58,425 nucleotides of DNA from an uncultured Clostridia bacterium. GTDB lineage: Bacteria > Bacillota > Clostridia > Christensenellales > CAG-314. The stretch spans positions 1 to 58,425 of the forward strand of contig CAKRAM010000100.1 of NCBI GenBank assembly GCA_934294965.1, written 5' to 3'. A model generated the notes under the pieces. The model made no database searches, was not told the origin of the DNA, and was given only the letters and a program-made list of their open reading frames with translations. Shown one piece after another: positions 17,273-26,943 of the stretch (the stretch's first letter is position 1; each line of letters begins with the position of its first letter). The position numbers and the translations under genes are program-made.

Positions 17273-18644
17273 TGCGCTTTACCTCTGCCCACACCTTGTC
17301 AAATTCCTCGCCGCTAAGCTCGGTTAAGTTTTGACCGCGCAAAGCCAAAAGGCGTTCGCACTCGGTGACGCGGCACACGAATTTGTTTGTGGACTGTATC
17401 AGTGCCGTTTCGGCATCCACTTTGTCGTAGCGAAGCAAACTTATGACGGCATGTAACAAGTCACCGCCTTCCATAACTTTTTCCTCGCCTTTAGCTTGCA
17501 AAAATTCGTTCAGTTCTTCCTGAACTTTGCCTGCTATTTGCTGTTCGCTTTCAAATTCGTAACCGCCCTTTGCCGCGCGAGTTTGCACCTTTTGATTGCG
17601 CATTATTGCCGACATTCCAAGCGGCACGTCGGCAACGTTTTGAGCCGTTCCGTTGATTTTGTGTTCTTTAAGTTTTTGCGCATTCCACACGTCCAACGAT
17701 TCGTCGGCATTGCGCGCAACAACGTCGCCAAAGACGTGAGGGTGACGGTCGATAAGTTTACGACACAGCGCCGTGTAGACGTCCTCGGAGGAAAATTCGC
17801 CGTTATCGGCGGCAATTTCCAAGTGGAAAAGCACCTGCATGAGCAAATCTCCGAGTTCCTCCACGATGTTGGGCGTATCCTCGTTCTGCAAAGCGTTCGC
17901 AAGTTCGTACGCTTCCTCTATCACGTTTTTTTCTATCGAACGGTGAGTTTGTTCCCTATCCCACGGGCAGCCGTTTTCGCCGCGCAAGATGTGCAAAACA
18001 TCCTGACAATCGTAGTAGTCGAAACTTTGACGCTTGGTCAAATCGGCAGGCACGGCGTAGAAAGAAGTTTGGTAATCGTAACGCAGTTTGGGAAGTTCGT
18101 CCAGCGCGTAGGTTTTTGCGGTTTTTCCGAACGCCACCGTTACACTTGCATTGCCGCCCATTGCGTTTTTTAGGCGCAAAACCACATCCGACGCAACAAA
18201 TTTGTCGTCTATGCACTTTATCAACGTAGGCACGGGCAAAATGTGACTTGCCGCAAGAAAATCCGCCGCCGTGTATACCGTTGTACCCGGGAGCAACTTG
18301 CCGCCCACTGCCGCCGAACCTACCGACACGCCTGCAACGATTTTTGCACCATCGAGATACGGAACGGTTGTGTCGTCCGAGCCTTGCCCCACGACGCAAA
18401 ACGCCACATTTTTATCTCCGTAGGAATTTAGCCTGTTTGCAATTGCCTCGTTAAGTCCGTCAAAATCTTGGGCGGAAACGTACAAGTCGTCGCAAGTGAC
18501 AACATCCTGCCTGATTGACTGCACAGCCTTGTACGTGTGCGTTTTTTCCGATTTTACAACCACTATATCGGCACGTTTTATTGTCTCCGCGCCGCTGAAA
18601 GTCAAATCGCCGACTTCTCGTCCCGTTCCTACAACCGTTATCAT
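17262..18644 (-). CDS. mazG: YabN-type fusion: tetrapyrrole-methylase-like domain plus MazG pyrophosphohydrolase
   Basis: The 460-residue protein combines an N-terminal SAM-dependent tetrapyrrole-methylase-like domain (about 1-215, beginning ITVVGTGREVG) with two MazG repeats. The first MazG repeat carries GCPWDREQTH and the metal site segment EEAYELANAL, then EELGDLLMQVLFH; the second has EELNEF and EGGDLLHAV. MazG hydrolyses NTPs and aberrant nucleotides. This architecture is the Firmicutes YabN type, and in Bacillus yabN also follows a flippase gene. The glycine-rich motifs of the methylase part are partly eroded, so it may not be active. Confidence 0.92.
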   Translation of the reverse strand: MITVVGTGREVGDLTFSGAETIKRADIVVVKSEKTHTYKAVQSIRQDVVTCDDLYVSAQDFDGLNEAIANRLNSYGDKNVAFCVVGQGSDDTTVPYLDGAKIVAGVSVGSAAVGGKLLPGTTVYTAADFLAASHILPVPTLIKCIDDKFVASDVVLRLKNAMGGNASVTVAFGKTAKTYALDELPKLRYDYQTSFYAVPADLTKRQSFDYYDCQDVLHILRGENGCPWDREQTHRSIEKNVIEEAYELANALQNEDTPNIVEELGDLLMQVLFHLEIAADNGEFSSEDVYTALCRKLIDRHPHVFGDVVARNADESLDVWNAQKLKEHKINGTAQNVADVPLGMSAIMRNQKVQTRAAKGGYEFESEQQIAGKVQEELNEFLQAKGEEKVMEGGDLLHAVISLLRYDKVDAETALIQSTNKFVCRVTECERLLALRGQNLTELSGEEFDKVWAEVKRNVG

Positions 18645-18662
18645 TATACACCGCCTTACGGC

Positions 18663-20228
18663 TTATTTTCCTGCGTCGGTCGCGTCCGCCTTGCTAAACG
18701 TTTTTAGCCAAGATACGGCGGCAAAATACGTTACCGCGGCAACGACGATAAGCGCCACGGTGCCAATCGGGGTAAAAAACACCTTTTTTGCAAACACCAC
18801 CGCAACGGTCACTATGAGCGACATTGCCGCTCCTGCCGCAAGCGGTTTTACCACGCTTTGTCCGACGTCCAATTTTAAGCCGATTTTTACTTTTAGGTAG
18901 ATTATAACACATACCGTCGCAAAAAGATAGCACAATGTTTCGGAAATTGCTGCGCCGTAGATATTTACTTTGGGATTTGGCAACAAAACGAGGTTGATGA
19001 CGGCTTTAACCACTATGGCAAGGGAGATTATCACAACCGAAGCGTACGGTTTGCCAACAGCCTGACACACCGAAACCGCCGTTTGCATGACAGCCAAAAA
19101 CACCACCGACAACCCCGAAAGGGACAACAGCGTTGCCGAAACGGCAATTTCGCTTTGCGGCAAACCAGAGTACAACAAAGACAAAATCGGCTCGGAAAGC
19201 GCAATAAGTCCAAACGCGCAAGGCAGCGCGATTACAAGCGTAAGCTTCATTGCCAAGTTAAACGAACGCTGCATTTGGCTTTTGTCGTCGTCATAGAAGG
19301 CTTTTGTCAATCCCGGAAGTGCCGAAACGGCAACCCCTCCGGAAAGCGCAATGGGAAGTCCCAACATGGAGTTGACCGGACCTGTCCATAATCCGTATTT
19401 TTCCGTCGCGCCCGGCACGGTGAGCAAATTTACCACCATTACCGAATCGATAACCTGCGAAGTTTGCATAACGAACGCGCCCAACGCAACCGGCACGGCA
19501 AGGGAAAATATTTGTGAAAACGCACTGCCCGCGTCGGCTTTATTTAGCACTATACGTGGCAATTTGTTGCGTTTTTTATGCACTACGTACACCGTTGCCA
19601 TTATCGCAAGCGAGCAAAACTCCGACACGGTTATTGCCAAACACGCCCCAAGGACGGCTTTTTGTACGTCGGGCATGGCGGCATATGCGGCAAAAAGTCC
19701 CACCACAAGTTTTACCACCTGCTCTATAACCGTGGTTACCCCGGAAGGCACCATGTTCATGTTACCCTGAAAATACCCCTTCAAAACGTTGGTTACGGGT
19801 ATAAACAGCAAGGCGGGAGCAACCACCAAAAACGCCGACGCCGTGTTTGCGTTACCCTGCAAACGGGATATTACACCGGATAGTGCCGCAAGCAACGCCG
19901 CACACACCGCACCGCTGATAAGCAACGAAAAGAACGCCACTTTGAAGATTTTCCTGCCGTTTTCCGCTTGATTAAGCTGATTGTTTTGCGCAATTAACTT
20001 GGACAGCGCAACGGGAACACCGGCTTGTGCCACCGTCAGAAACAGTATATATGCGGGGAAAACGAGTTGATACAATCCCAGTCCGTAACTTCCGACTATG
20101 TTGGTTAGCGGAATACGATACAACGCACCCAAAATTTTGGCGAACAGACCTCCCAAACTTAAAACGAGTGCGCCGGATATAAAATTATTTTTTAACTTTT
20201 TCATACCTTTATGGTATGCGTTTATCAT
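18663..20228 (-). CDS. SpoVB/MurJ-like polysaccharide or lipid II flippase
   Basis: This is an integral membrane protein of about 14 transmembrane helices from the MVF/MATE-like exporter superfamily. These proteins flip lipid-linked cell-wall or spore-cortex precursors. It has the typical N-terminal GGLFAKILGALYRIPLTNIVG and a GVPVALSKLI block after helix 2. Immediately downstream lies yabN/mazG, as with yabM in Bacillus, supporting the SpoVB/YabM group rather than MurJ proper. The ATG at 20228 is listed; the ATG at 20204 (513 residues) is an equally possible start because neither has a strong ribosome-binding site. Confidence 0.88.
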   Translation of the reverse strand: MINAYHKGMKKLKNNFISGALVLSLGGLFAKILGALYRIPLTNIVGSYGLGLYQLVFPAYILFLTVAQAGVPVALSKLIAQNNQLNQAENGRKIFKVAFFSLLISGAVCAALLAALSGVISRLQGNANTASAFLVVAPALLFIPVTNVLKGYFQGNMNMVPSGVTTVIEQVVKLVVGLFAAYAAMPDVQKAVLGACLAITVSEFCSLAIMATVYVVHKKRNKLPRIVLNKADAGSAFSQIFSLAVPVALGAFVMQTSQVIDSVMVVNLLTVPGATEKYGLWTGPVNSMLGLPIALSGGVAVSALPGLTKAFYDDDKSQMQRSFNLAMKLTLVIALPCAFGLIALSEPILSLLYSGLPQSEIAVSATLLSLSGLSVVFLAVMQTAVSVCQAVGKPYASVVIISLAIVVKAVINLVLLPNPKVNIYGAAISETLCYLFATVCVIIYLKVKIGLKLDVGQSVVKPLAAGAAMSLIVTVAVVFAKKVFFTPIGTVALIVVAAVTYFAAVSWLKTFSKADATDAGK

Positions 20229-20593
20229 CGGTTTTATCCGAAATCGATAGCAGCCTGTTGATTTGCCCGTTTTTGAGAGCCTAACCGAGCGTATGTGCCT
20301 CTACGTGCAAAGTTAAATTTGACGTCAAAACAAATAAGCAAAACAAAAAGTCGCAATTTTTCGTAAGCATAGCCTGCCAGAGGCTATTCGCTTTTGCGAA
20401 AAACTGCGACGTATAAACAACCGAAAACACACCACGTGTGCGCCTTAAAACGCATTTGCGGCTAAAAGTTATAAACTCTGTGAAAAAAATCGACAAAGTA
20501 ATGCCATACTCGAACGTAATCGTCTATTGACTGCGAAATAAGCGACAACGTGTGACGACTTTTATGTGTAAACGCCCGCTAGCGTTGCCTCAC
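20229..20593. other. Intergenic region with long hairpins
   Basis: No gene is seen. The main feature is a nested hairpin at 20351-20413: GTCGCAATTTTTCG pairs with CGAAAAACTGCGAC (one wobble), and inside it ATAGCCT pairs with AGGCTAT. A smaller CACACCACGTGTG near-palindrome lies at about 20427-20441. The region separates the alpha-galactosidase end from the flippase start. Confidence 0.6.
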
Positions 20594-22924
20594 TTACTTT
20601 TTATCTTCCACTTTATCCACGGCAAACAGTCTGCTTCCGAAATCGAACATCACTCTTGTTTCGCCGTTATATCCTGTGGAACTCCACTCCTGATTGAGTT
20701 TTATTCCGCATTTTGCCAAAACGTCGCCGCTTGCCGTGTAACTGACTTTTTCACTTTTTAGCGGGAATAGAGCGGCGGCAATCTCCACCAACTTGCCCTC
20801 TTCGTTGAGTTTTACAGGGCTAATTGCGTTTATCAGTCCGCCGAAGGACTTCAAGCTAAACGTTTGCACGCGGTTTTCAATCTTGTACATGCTTTGCGCG
20901 TCAAGACGGGGAATATGCAGTGTTTGTTGCGACGGAACGGTTTCGGCAACAACGTTGGTCAAATTTACCACGGCTTGGCTCTTGTCCGCCGAGACGACCT
21001 CCCAACTTGCCTTGTTACCGCCAAAAACGCTTTTAAGCTTGCGATACGTGCCGAACTGCAACGTGTGCCTGTACGTTTTGTACCACTCGACTTGTGCCTT
21101 GACCGATGCCAAATCGGCTTTGTTTAGTTGAGTTAAATCCAATTCGTATCCGAAAGCCCCCAAACACGCCGTGTTGAAACGGTTATCGATTGTGCTTTGC
21201 CGAAGCGTTTGGTGGTTGGGACTTGCCGAAACGTGGCTGCCCATGGTGCTTTGGGGATAGGCGCAAAGCGTACCTTCGCCGATTTTTACGCGATCGAAAC
21301 TATCCGTGTTGTCGCTGCACCAAATTTGCGGCATATACCTAAGCACGCCCAAATCGAAGCGGTTGCCGCCCGAGGCGCACCCCTCGAACAATATTTGAGG
21401 AAATTTTGCCGTAAGTTCGGAAAGAATGCGGTAAAATCCCAATGTGAACCTGTGCAGCGTTTCTCCCTGACGGTTGCCCGACGCGTCCGAAAACCAATCG
21501 GTTAAGGGACGGTTGAAATCCCACTTGACGTAGGCTATGTTTGCCGAGGAAAATACTCGACTCATGGCCTCTATAATATAGTTCTGCACCTGCTGTTTGG
21601 ACAAATCCAACACCAGTTGATTGCGGCACAGCATCGGCTCGTACGCCGGGTGCGTAAGCACCCAATCGGGATGCGCACGGTACAAATCGCTATACGGATT
21701 GACCATTTCCGGCTCTACCCATATGCCGAAGTCCAAACCGATTTTGTTTATTTTTTGTGCCAACGATTTCAGTCCGCCCGACAAACGAGATTGGTTTTCC
21801 GTCCAATCGCCCAGTCCGCGCTTATCGTTGGTACGCTTTCCGAACCAGCCGTCGTCCAAAACAAACAACTCTATGCCCAGACTTTTGGCTTTTTTTGCTA
21901 GCGCCAGCAACTTGGCTTCGGTAAAGTTGAAATAGGTTGCTTCCCAATTGTTTACCAAAATCGGACGATCCTTGTACCTCCAATATTCCGGCACGACGTG
22001 TTCGTTTACAAATTTGTGAAAACGCTCGGTAAGCAAATTTGTGCCGCCGTCGGAAAAGCACATTGCGGCAAACGGCGTAACGAAACTTTCGTCTAAGCGC
22101 AAATGCCAACAAAAATCGCTGTCGTTTATACCGCTCAAAACACGCACCTTGCCAAGCGGAGTGCGCTCCACAATTTCCGCATGATTGCCGGAATACATAA
22201 GGTTGAATCCGTACGCTTTGCCGCAATTTAGGCTGCATTCGTCGGACTGCAAAACTATGTACGGGTTATGCTTGTTGCCGCTCACACCGCTTTTGGAGTC
22301 GATTTTGGTGATTCCGCACGCCAAGGGATTGACTTCGATTTGCCTTTCCCTTGCCCAAGTGCCGTTTAGCGTTTGCAGTTTGTAGCCTTCGTCGCACAAG
22401 TCCAACTGAAAACTCATTGCGCGAGTTACTCGCATAAGGTTTTCTTCGTTGTTGGTAACGGTGACGTTGCGCAAAATTACGTCGCAATCTACAAGCGTGA
22501 CGTAGCGCAGTGTAAGCACGATATTTTTTCTTTTATCCGCCATTTTTATCGCCAAAACCGATTCGACGCCGTCGCAATCCGGCAAACCTTCGGGAGAATA
22601 CGACTGCTCAATTTCGTAGCCGTCGAACACAAATTCGTTTACGGTGTTACCGGAAGGATCGCAAACGAGTACCATACTTTCGCGATAGTCGCCCCTACCG
22701 TGCGACGAACATTCCAGTCGAGTGTTATCCACAAAAATACCGTTCGCGCTTATTGCCGTGCCCTGCCCCGTGCCTTGCTTATCCTGCAAAAACGAAACGT
22801 CGTCAAGTTGACCGATTGCCGCGCCGTAGTACAGTTGACGCAAAAAGCCCTGTTCGGTTACGTCGAAAATATACGTTGTGTTGGGCGTATCCAGTCTGAA
22901 AACGTTGTTTTGTGCGGTTATCAT
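20594..22924 (-). CDS. Alpha-galactosidase, glycoside hydrolase family 36
   Basis: This enzyme removes terminal alpha-1,6-galactose from melibiose and raffinose-type oligosaccharides. The 776-residue product has the GH36 layout: an N-terminal beta-supersandwich (to about 310), a catalytic barrel and a C-terminal beta domain. The nucleophile is the Asp in YVKWDFNRP, and the acid/base Asp is in CSDNTDSFDR. Other GH36 hallmarks are FVLDDGWFGKR, the WVEPEMVNP loop and EGCASGGNRFD. There is no signal peptide, so it is intracellular and would act on imported sugars. The ATG at 22924 follows GGAGG. No sugar transporter is adjacent. Confidence 0.96.
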   Translation of the reverse strand: MITAQNNVFRLDTPNTTYIFDVTEQGFLRQLYYGAAIGQLDDVSFLQDKQGTGQGTAISANGIFVDNTRLECSSHGRGDYRESMVLVCDPSGNTVNEFVFDGYEIEQSYSPEGLPDCDGVESVLAIKMADKRKNIVLTLRYVTLVDCDVILRNVTVTNNEENLMRVTRAMSFQLDLCDEGYKLQTLNGTWARERQIEVNPLACGITKIDSKSGVSGNKHNPYIVLQSDECSLNCGKAYGFNLMYSGNHAEIVERTPLGKVRVLSGINDSDFCWHLRLDESFVTPFAAMCFSDGGTNLLTERFHKFVNEHVVPEYWRYKDRPILVNNWEATYFNFTEAKLLALAKKAKSLGIELFVLDDGWFGKRTNDKRGLGDWTENQSRLSGGLKSLAQKINKIGLDFGIWVEPEMVNPYSDLYRAHPDWVLTHPAYEPMLCRNQLVLDLSKQQVQNYIIEAMSRVFSSANIAYVKWDFNRPLTDWFSDASGNRQGETLHRFTLGFYRILSELTAKFPQILFEGCASGGNRFDLGVLRYMPQIWCSDNTDSFDRVKIGEGTLCAYPQSTMGSHVSASPNHQTLRQSTIDNRFNTACLGAFGYELDLTQLNKADLASVKAQVEWYKTYRHTLQFGTYRKLKSVFGGNKASWEVVSADKSQAVVNLTNVVAETVPSQQTLHIPRLDAQSMYKIENRVQTFSLKSFGGLINAISPVKLNEEGKLVEIAAALFPLKSEKVSYTASGDVLAKCGIKLNQEWSSTGYNGETRVMFDFGSRLFAVDKVEDKK

Positions 22925-22955
22925 AATTTTGCCTCCGTTTTGGTAAAATCGGTTC

Positions 22956-22971
22956 TTACAAAATATTGTAA
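22956..22971. promoter_or_regulatory. Candidate operator upstream of the alpha-galactosidase gene
   Basis: TTACAA-AATA-TTGTAA is a perfect 6-bp inverted repeat placed 32 nt upstream of the alpha-galactosidase ATG. It lies in the divergent region shared with the metallophosphoesterase gene and could bind a sugar-responsive repressor. Confidence 0.4.
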
Positions 22972-23001
22972 ACCAATTTTTGCAAAATATCAATGGCGGA
23001 A

Positions 23002-23030
23002 TTGCTTTTTAAGAGCAAAAAGTATATAAT
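23002..23030 (+). promoter_or_regulatory. Promoter of the metallophosphoesterase-DUF1846 operon
   Basis: TTGCTT (23002-23007), 17-nt spacer, TATAAT (23025-23030), 32 nt upstream of the ATG at 23063. The -10 element is a perfect match. Confidence 0.7.
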
Positions 23031-23062
23031 AGCCGTATGTTTCTTAAATCGGGAGCGTTTCT

Positions 23063-23788
23063 ATGGAAAAAATCGGCGTAATAAGCGATATCCACGGCAA
23101 TTTGGACGCACTGAAAGTTATTTTGCCAAAACTGGTCGAACTCGGTTGCAAAGAAATTATTCACACCGGCGACGTTGCGGATATCGGCCCGCAAGCAAGG
23201 GAGTGTTTTGAACTGCTGAAAAAATACAACGTCTTGTGCCTAACGGGCAATCACGACCGAGATTTTGTGAAAAATCAAAACGTACACAAGCCGATGAGCC
23301 ACGTTAGCCAAGCGCACAAACTATACGTGTTTTCCTCCCTAGACGGACTGCAAGCGGAATTCGCCGAATTTCCGTACTACGTCACACGCATATGCGGCGG
23401 AAAGAAAATCGTGTTTGAACACTACTGCCGAGAAACCGACTACCTTACCGCAAAGTATCCGTTTAAGCCGCTGGATCCGCACCCGACAGCCGAAAAATTT
23501 GACGAGATGTACGCCGAATACGACTGCGACGCAGTGTTCTTCGGTCACAAACACGAACCGTGCGACATTATCGGCAAAAAACTGTACGTGGACGTGGGAA
23601 GCGTGGGCTGCCACGAATTTCCTTTGGCTACGGCAATAGTTATACAATTTGACCAAACGCACTTTGAATACCAACGAATAGCCGTGCCGTACGACTTTGA
23701 TTCGCTCGCGCACAAAATGACCGACGGCACACTGCCGGACGGCGAAGACTTGCTGAAATTTTATTTCCTCCACACAATTAAAGACTAG
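23063..23788 (+). CDS. YfcE/calcineurin-like metallophosphoesterase
   Basis: This is a 241-residue metal-dependent phosphoesterase. All binuclear metal motifs are present: DIHGN (10-14), GDVADIGP, GNHDRD and GHKHEP. This is the small cytosolic calcineurin-like group that includes YfcE-type phosphodiesterases; the natural substrate is not known. The ATG follows GGGAG. The gene for a DUF1846 protein starts 18 nt downstream, so the two are almost certainly cotranscribed. Confidence 0.92.
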   Translation: MEKIGVISDIHGNLDALKVILPKLVELGCKEIIHTGDVADIGPQARECFELLKKYNVLCLTGNHDRDFVKNQNVHKPMSHVSQAHKLYVFSSLDGLQAEFAEFPYYVTRICGGKKIVFEHYCRETDYLTAKYPFKPLDPHPTAEKFDEMYAEYDCDAVFFGHKHEPCDIIGKKLYVDVGSVGCHEFPLATAIVIQFDQTHFEYQRIAVPYDFDSLAHKMTDGTLPDGEDLLKFYFLHTIKD

Positions 23789-23806
23789 CTATTTCAGGAG
23801 AAAAAC

Positions 23807-25288
23807 ATGAAAACTGCATTCGATTGCGACAAATACGTAGAACTGCAAACAGCAAAAATATCCGAACGATTGAGCGAATTCGGCGAAAAACTATATTTGG
23901 AATTCGGCGGAAAACTATTTGACGACTACCACGCATCCAGAGTGCTTCCCGGGTTTTTGCCGGACAGCAAACTGACGATGCTTTGCAAACTTAAAGACGA
24001 CGTTGAAGTGGTTATCGTTATCAATGCCAACGATATTGCGCAAAACAAACTGCGCGCCGATGTGGGAATAACCTACGATGAGGACGTGCTTCGCCTTTAC
24101 GACGTTTTGACAGGGCGCGGCTTGTACGTGGGAAGCATTGTCGTTTCCCAGTTCAGTCCTCAAAACACTTCGGCAGTAAAATTTATTGCCAAACTGAAGG
24201 GGCACGGCATAAAAGTCTATCGCCACTACAACATAGAAGGCTATCCGCACAACATTGCCAACATCGTATCCAAGGACGGTTTCGGCAAAAACGAATACGT
24301 GGAAACATCAAGAAGAATCGTTGTTGTGACCGCCCCCGGACCGGGCAGCGGCAAAATGGCAACCTGCCTTTCGCAAATGTACCACGACGCGCAACGCGGA
24401 ATAAAAAGCGGCTACGCCAAGTTCGAAACTTTTCCCGTTTGGAATTTGCCGCTAAATCACCCCGTAAACATTGCCTACGAGGCGGCTACAGCCGACCTTA
24501 ACGACGTGAACATGCTGGATCCTTACCACATGCAAGCCTACGGACAACCCGCCGTAAACTACAATCGCGACGTGGAAGTGTTCCCTGTGCTTAACGCCAT
24601 TTTCACAAAAGTTTTAGGCACTTCCCCATATAAAAGCCCCACGGATATGGGCGTTAATATGGCTGGATTTTGCATAACCGACCAAGAAGCGTGCGCCGAA
24701 GCCTGCAGGCAGGAAATCATCCGCCGATACCTTTCGGCAAAGGTTTTGGCACGCAAAGGCGTTGTGTCGCCGTCGGTTGTGGAAAAACTGGAACTTACGA
24801 TGACCAAAATGAACCTTACCGAAAACGATCGCTCCGTTGTGGTTGCGGCAAGAAACTACGCCAAAAAATCAGGCAGTCACGCTGCGGCAATAGAACTGCC
24901 GGACGGAAAAATCGTTGTTGGAAAAACCTCGCAACTTTTGGGGTGCGACTCGGCAATGATTCTAAACGCGCTAAAAGCGCTTGCCGGACTGCCCGACGTC
25001 AAACTAATTGCACCGTCGGCACTGGAACCCATTCAGCAACTGAAAACCAAAATTTTGGGAGATCCCGTTGCCGAACTGCACGTAGACGAAGCATTGTTGG
25101 CGCTTTCCGTTTCCGCCGCGGTAAATCCGCTTGCCGAACTTGCGCTGAAAGAGTTGCCAAACCTTAGGGGACTGCAAGTACATTCGACGGTTATACCGCC
25201 CCACTCGGACGACAAACTGTTCTACAAACTGGGAATACAACCCACTGCCGATCCAATCTACGCAACCAAACGAGTTTACTTTAACTAG
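23807..25288 (+). CDS. DUF1846 family protein
   Basis: The 493-residue protein matches the DUF1846 (PF08903) family throughout. Recognisable parts are the N-terminal FDCDKYVELQTAKISERL, a Rossmann-like nucleotide-binding segment VVVTAPGPGSGKMATCLSQMYHD near 175-200, and FETFPVWNLPLNHPVN. The family is common in Firmicutes and structurally related to P-loop or UDP-binding folds, but no reaction is established as far as I know. The ATG at 23807 follows CAGGAG. It is second gene of an operon with a metallophosphoesterase and ends at a strong terminator. Confidence 0.9.
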   Translation: MKTAFDCDKYVELQTAKISERLSEFGEKLYLEFGGKLFDDYHASRVLPGFLPDSKLTMLCKLKDDVEVVIVINANDIAQNKLRADVGITYDEDVLRLYDVLTGRGLYVGSIVVSQFSPQNTSAVKFIAKLKGHGIKVYRHYNIEGYPHNIANIVSKDGFGKNEYVETSRRIVVVTAPGPGSGKMATCLSQMYHDAQRGIKSGYAKFETFPVWNLPLNHPVNIAYEAATADLNDVNMLDPYHMQAYGQPAVNYNRDVEVFPVLNAIFTKVLGTSPYKSPTDMGVNMAGFCITDQEACAEACRQEIIRRYLSAKVLARKGVVSPSVVEKLELTMTKMNLTENDRSVVVAARNYAKKSGSHAAAIELPDGKIVVGKTSQLLGCDSAMILNALKALAGLPDVKLIAPSALEPIQQLKTKILGDPVAELHVDEALLALSVSAAVNPLAELALKELPNLRGLQVHSTVIPPHSDDKLFYKLGIQPTADPIYATKRVYFN

Positions 25289-25387
25289 ACGGTTCTAACG
25301 GGCCAAAAACACCGATACTGCCGAGTAAAGTTACTCCTAGTTGGGTATTCGGGACACTTTACCGCAGGGATTATCATTCTTTGCAGC

Positions 25388-25430
25388 AAAAAAGGGCTGT
25401 TGAAGTTTTTACGCTTCTTCAGCCCTTTTG
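25388..25430 (+). terminator. Terminator after DUF1846 gene
   Basis: AAAAAAGGGCTG(T)TGAAG and CTTCTTCAGCCCTTTT form a long stem around a short T/A loop and run into TTTTG. It is about 100 nt after the stop. Confidence 0.85.
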
Positions 25431-25436
25431 TTTTGT

Positions 25437-25570
25437 TAATATATACTTTACGAAGTAAATCTTTTGCTTGTCGGCAAAATCTTTCAAACACTTGCGTGTT
25501 TTCCGCAAAACTGGCGTTTTCGCCTTCCGGTATGTAAAATCGTCAGTTTCCCTTGGTGCGCTTCGCGCGC
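25437..25570 (+). repeat. Dispersed copy of the 146-bp repeat family
   Basis: The stretch aligns with the central part of the array at 10484-10780: ACGAAGTAAATCTTTTGC, a CGGCAAAATCTTTCAAACAC block, GTGTTTTCCGCAAAA and GCGTTTTCGCCTT. It has scattered substitutions relative to the array copies. Like them it lies next to a gene end and is non-coding. The rest of 25289-25631 holds only the terminator. Confidence 0.8.
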
Positions 25571-25631
25571 TTTCATATGAAACTTACTATATTATCAACT
25601 TTCTACATGCGCAATTGCTTGCAAAACTCGA

Positions 25632-26273
25632 TTACAAATCTTCCAATCTTTCCACGGAAAGCACTTCGGCATTTTCTTCGATAAACGAACCGATTTCGTC
25701 CGCCGTGTAGTTTTGCACGGGACGAATAACCGCTTCCGCTTCGAAATAGTCGTTTACGCGGCGCACCTTGTAGCGCGAGAAGTTGTTTACTCCGAAATGC
25801 AGTTTAAGTTTTTCCCGCATTTCGTCCGTGCTGACGAATTTTACCAAAAGCAAACGCTGATTGTGACGACGAAGCGGTCTGGTGTGCAAAATGATTTGAA
25901 CGACAATGATGACAATCGTTACCGATACCGACACGATGTACATGCCTGTTCCGACGCACATACCCACTGCCGCTGTTGCCCATATGCCTGCCGCCGTGGT
26001 TAAACCATGCAAAGATTCTCTTCGGAAGAAAATCATACCTGCGCCCAAAAAGCTGATACCGGATACGATTTGGGCGGCTATTCTTGCGCCGTCGCCAACC
26101 GACTCCATCTGTTGAGATATGCAGGTGAACAACGTCGAAGCCAGCCCTACCGTAAAGTGGGTTGCCATGCCTGCTTCTTTTTGCCTGTGGCTGCGCTCTA
26201 TTCCGATGATAAGCCCCAACATGCCTCCGACCGCTACGCGCAGTAAGTAAATCAATTGCTGTTTCCAGTCCAT
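25632..26273 (-). CDS. MgtC/SapB family membrane protein
   Basis: The 213-residue protein has an N-terminal membrane domain of four to five helices with MgtC hallmarks: GGMLGLIIGIERS, ATHFTVGLASTLFTC, and AAQIVSGISFLGAGMIF with a following GLTTAAGIWATAAVG. A soluble C-terminal domain (about 140-213) follows. MgtC proteins affect magnesium homeostasis and, in pathogens, inhibit F1Fo ATP synthase; a transport role is not proven. The ATG at 26273 follows AAGGA. It stands alone on this strand. Confidence 0.9.
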   Translation of the reverse strand: MDWKQQLIYLLRVAVGGMLGLIIGIERSHRQKEAGMATHFTVGLASTLFTCISQQMESVGDGARIAAQIVSGISFLGAGMIFFRRESLHGLTTAAGIWATAAVGMCVGTGMYIVSVSVTIVIIVVQIILHTRPLRRHNQRLLLVKFVSTDEMREKLKLHFGVNNFSRYKVRRVNDYFEAEAVIRPVQNYTADEIGSFIEENAEVLSVERLEDL

Positions 26274-26881
26274 AGTAGTTTCCTTTGTAGACAACTGCAA
26301 TTTTCGATTGTTATTTTTGCCCCGAAATTGCCTTTTATTTGCGAACGGTACGCCCGCAAAATATCTACTGAATTTTTGGTAACGTATATTTTAGCACAAA
26401 CGAAAATCAATTTCAATAGATAATAGCAAATTTTTATACCGCAAAACGCAAATTCATCTACCGTTTAATTACAAAATGAAACAGAGCGCATAGAAGTAAA
26501 ACAGGCAAGCACCGATGTGCTTCACACCAAACCAACCGCCCCACGACACCGATTGGCAATCGCATGCTTGATATATCATTTACAGCCCATACATTGTTCT
26601 TCCAAATTTGATTACCTAAAACATGCAACGCAAAAATCAATTGTAATTACACGCATATGGTTATTATTTTGAAAATCCCTGTTTTAACTCCGTTAATCGG
26701 AAGCGATTGCAATAAAAGTTGTGTTAGTACCTCCGCAAAAAACATGATGATTACAAACATCAACCACTGTCGGCAAATATAATAAGTAAACCTTCAATAC
26801 AATTGACAGTGGCGATACGTAACGTCTTAACAGGATATTCACAGCCGCAATAACCAAACCATACAGAACTTTACTCCCAAC
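26274..26881. other. Gene-free AT-rich stretch
   Basis: I find no convincing gene in about 600 bases. Short hydrophobic minus-strand open frames (26458-26640 and 26693-26944) have no ribosome-binding site or recognisable family and may be remnants. A perfect 8-bp inverted repeat, CCACTGTC (26764-26771) and GACAGTGG (26805-26812), encloses a 33-nt AT-rich loop. Confidence 0.4.
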
Positions 26882-26912
26882 AAAAAAGATGCCGAGCAAA
26901 TTGCACGGCATC
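26882..26912 (-). terminator. Terminator of the alcohol dehydrogenase operon
   Basis: On the minus strand GATGCCG-N11-CGGCATC is followed by TTTTTTG, 32 nt beyond the stop of the gene at 26944. Confidence 0.85.
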
Positions 26913-26943
26913 CGTTGTTGTTTTGTTATTGTCAAAGGTCGCA

